Assembly (NCBI GenBank): GCA_051881655.1
Contig: JBJEQH010000217.1
Span: 1 to 6,657 of the forward strand
Source: Heritagella sp051881655
Lineage (GTDB): Bacteria > Bacillota > Clostridia > Oscillospirales > Acutalibacteraceae
Reading direction: 5' to 3'
Length of the DNA: 6,657 nucleotides
Made by a program: the position numbers and the translations under genes. The notes under the pieces were generated by a model. It did not search any database and was not told where the DNA came from. It was given only the letters and a program-made list of their open reading frames with translations. This document shows positions 5,557 to 6,657 of this stretch, in pieces. Each line of letters starts with the position of its first letter. The first letter of the stretch is position 1.

Positions 5557-6657
5557 TCAGGCGTTCTTACCCTGGATGTACTTATCAATCGAGGCAGCAG
5601 CGGTCTTGCCGGCACCCATGGCCAGAATAACCGTCGCAGCGCCGGTCACGGCATCACCGCCGGCGTATACGCCTTCGATAGAGGTCAGGCCGTTATCGTC
5701 GGCGATGATCTCGCCCCACTTCTTGGTTTCCAGACCGGGGGTGGTCTTCTTCAGCAGCGGGTTCGGGGAGGTGCCCAGCGACATGATCACGCAGTCCACT
5801 TCCATCTCAAATTCACTGCCGGCAACGGCAACAGGACGGCGGCGGCCGGAAGCATCGGGCTCGCCCAGTTCCATCTTGATGCACTTCATGCCCACAACCG
5901 TGCCGTACTCGGGGTCACGCGGATTCTGGGTGGGAGCGGCCACGATCTCGACCGGGTTGCACAGGGTCTTGAAGATAATACCCTCTTCCTCGGCATGCTC
6001 TACTTCTTCCTTACGGGCGGGCAGCTCTTCCATACCGCGGCGGTATACGATGTATACGTTCTCGGCACCCAGGCGCTTGGCCGTACGGGCGGCGTCCATG
6101 GCAACGTTGCCGCCGCCGACGATCGCCACATTGCGGGCCTGCCAGATGGGGGTGGTGGAATCGGACTGATACGCCTTCATCAGGTTGGAGCGGGTCAGGA
6201 ACTCGTTGGCGGAGAATACGCCCTTCAGGTTCTCGCCCGGGATGTTCATAAAGCGGGGCAGACCGGCGCCGGAGCCAATGAACACGGCCTCGAAGCCATA
6301 TTCGTCCTTCAGCTCGTCGATGGTCAGCACGCGGCCGATTACCATGTTGGTCTCAACCTTTACGCCCAGCGCCTTCAGGTTGTCCACTTCCTTCTGCACG
6401 ATGGCCTTGGGCAGACGGAACTCGGGGATGCCGTAAACCAGCACGCCGCCGGCCAGATGCAGGGCTTCGAAAATGGTGACATCATAGCCCAGCTTGGCCA
6501 GATCACCGGCGCAGGTCAGGCCGGCAGGGCCGGAACCAACCACAGCCACCTTGTGGCCGTTCTTTTCGGGCATATCGGGGGCAGCGGTGCTGTGGGAGTT
6601 GTGCCAGTCGGCCACAAATCTCTCCAGACGGCCGATGCCGACGGGCTCACCCTTAAT
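5557..6657 (-). CDS. GltA/NfnB/SudA-type NADPH oxidoreductase, 5' end outside window (partial)
   Basis: The C-terminal 366 residues of a cytoplasmic FAD/NADPH protein of the glutamate synthase small-subunit family. Visible: the IKGEPVGIGRLERFVADW lead-in typical of the family (1-18), the first FAD Rossmann motif VAVVGSGPAGL (37-47), the NADPH-binding motif VAIVGGGNVAMDAA (177-190) with the following VYRRGMEELPAR, and the C-terminal FAD motif GVYAGGDAVTG (329-339). An apparent start at 6615 is an internal GTG codon: the frame and family similarity run on to the window edge, so the gene is truncated there. The N-terminal iron-sulfur cysteine region is outside. Family members are either the small subunit of NADPH-glutamate synthase or, in many Clostridia, the large subunit of the electron-bifurcating NADH-dependent ferredoxin:NADP oxidoreductase (NfnB, also called SudA). 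The visible part cannot separate these, so I give no symbol. It is followed by a strong terminator and is likely the last gene of its own operon. Confidence 0.93.
   Translation of the reverse strand: MKGEPVGIGRLERFVADWHNSHSTAAPDMPEKNGHKVAVVGSGPAGLTCAGDLAKLGYDVTIFEALHLAGGVLVYGIPEFRLPKAIVQKEVDNLKALGVKVETNMVIGRVLTIDELKDEYGFEAVFIGSGAGLPRFMNIPGENLKGVFSANEFLTRSNLMKAYQSDSTTPIWQARNVAIVGGGNVAMDAARTAKRLGAENVYIVYRRGMEELPARKEEVEHAEEEGIIFKTLCNPVEIVAAPTQNPRDPEYGTVVGMKCIKMELGEPDASGRRRPVAVAGSEFEMEVDCVIMSLGTSPNPLLKKTTPGLETKKWGEIIADDNGLTSIEGVYAGGDAVTGAATVILAMGAGKTAAASIDKYIQGKNA

Noticed and set aside
5576..6169. A 197-codon plus-strand frame antisense to the oxidoreductase
   Set aside because: Low-complexity Ser/Pro/Arg-rich translation typical of an antisense shadow, lying entirely inside a well-conserved flavoprotein gene.

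Overview
The window reads as an ordinary chromosomal stretch from a moderately GC-rich anaerobic member of the Clostridia, perhaps Oscillospiraceae-like. This is inferred from the Firmicutes flavour of the proteins, strong AGGAGG-type ribosome binding sites, and sigma-A-type promoter and intrinsic terminators. It is not proven by any marker gene. All five genes lie on the minus strand, so transcription runs from the right edge to the left edge. I see no mobile element, CRISPR array, tRNA or rRNA.

In transcription order: (1) a flavin-dependent NADPH oxidoreductase of the GltA/NfnB/SudA type, cut by the right edge (5557-6657) and followed by a strong intrinsic terminator (5499-5542). (2) A HAD-superfamily phosphatase-like gene (4782-5474), whose start codon is only about 25 nt past that terminator. 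(3) A compact 4-alpha-glucanotransferase, malQ (3170-4654), with its own clear promoter (TTGACG-17-TAAAAT). A perfect 9-bp inverted repeat flanks the -10 box of that promoter, and a 6-bp hairpin lies in the leader. (4) Glycogen/maltodextrin phosphorylase, glgP (691-3027), 142 nt after malQ, with a hairpin in the spacer. Two successive hairpins follow glgP; the second (593-635) is a textbook terminator. (5) A small DinB/YfiT-like putative metal-dependent protein (23-544) that starts with TTG behind a perfect AGGAGG.

Functionally, malQ and glgP form a glucan-breakdown pair. GlgP phosphorolyses alpha-1,4-glucan chains to glucose-1-phosphate, and MalQ rebuilds the short malto-oligosaccharides that GlgP leaves into longer chains it can attack again. 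The oxidoreductase, the HAD protein and the DinB-like protein have no evident pathway link to this pair.

The most useful new details are regulatory: the palindromes around the malQ promoter, the terminator tight against the HAD gene, and three corrected starts or ends (glgP starts six codons inside the longest frame, malQ 55 codons inside it, and the right-edge oxidoreductase continues past the window). I found no evidence of an undescribed biological system here.
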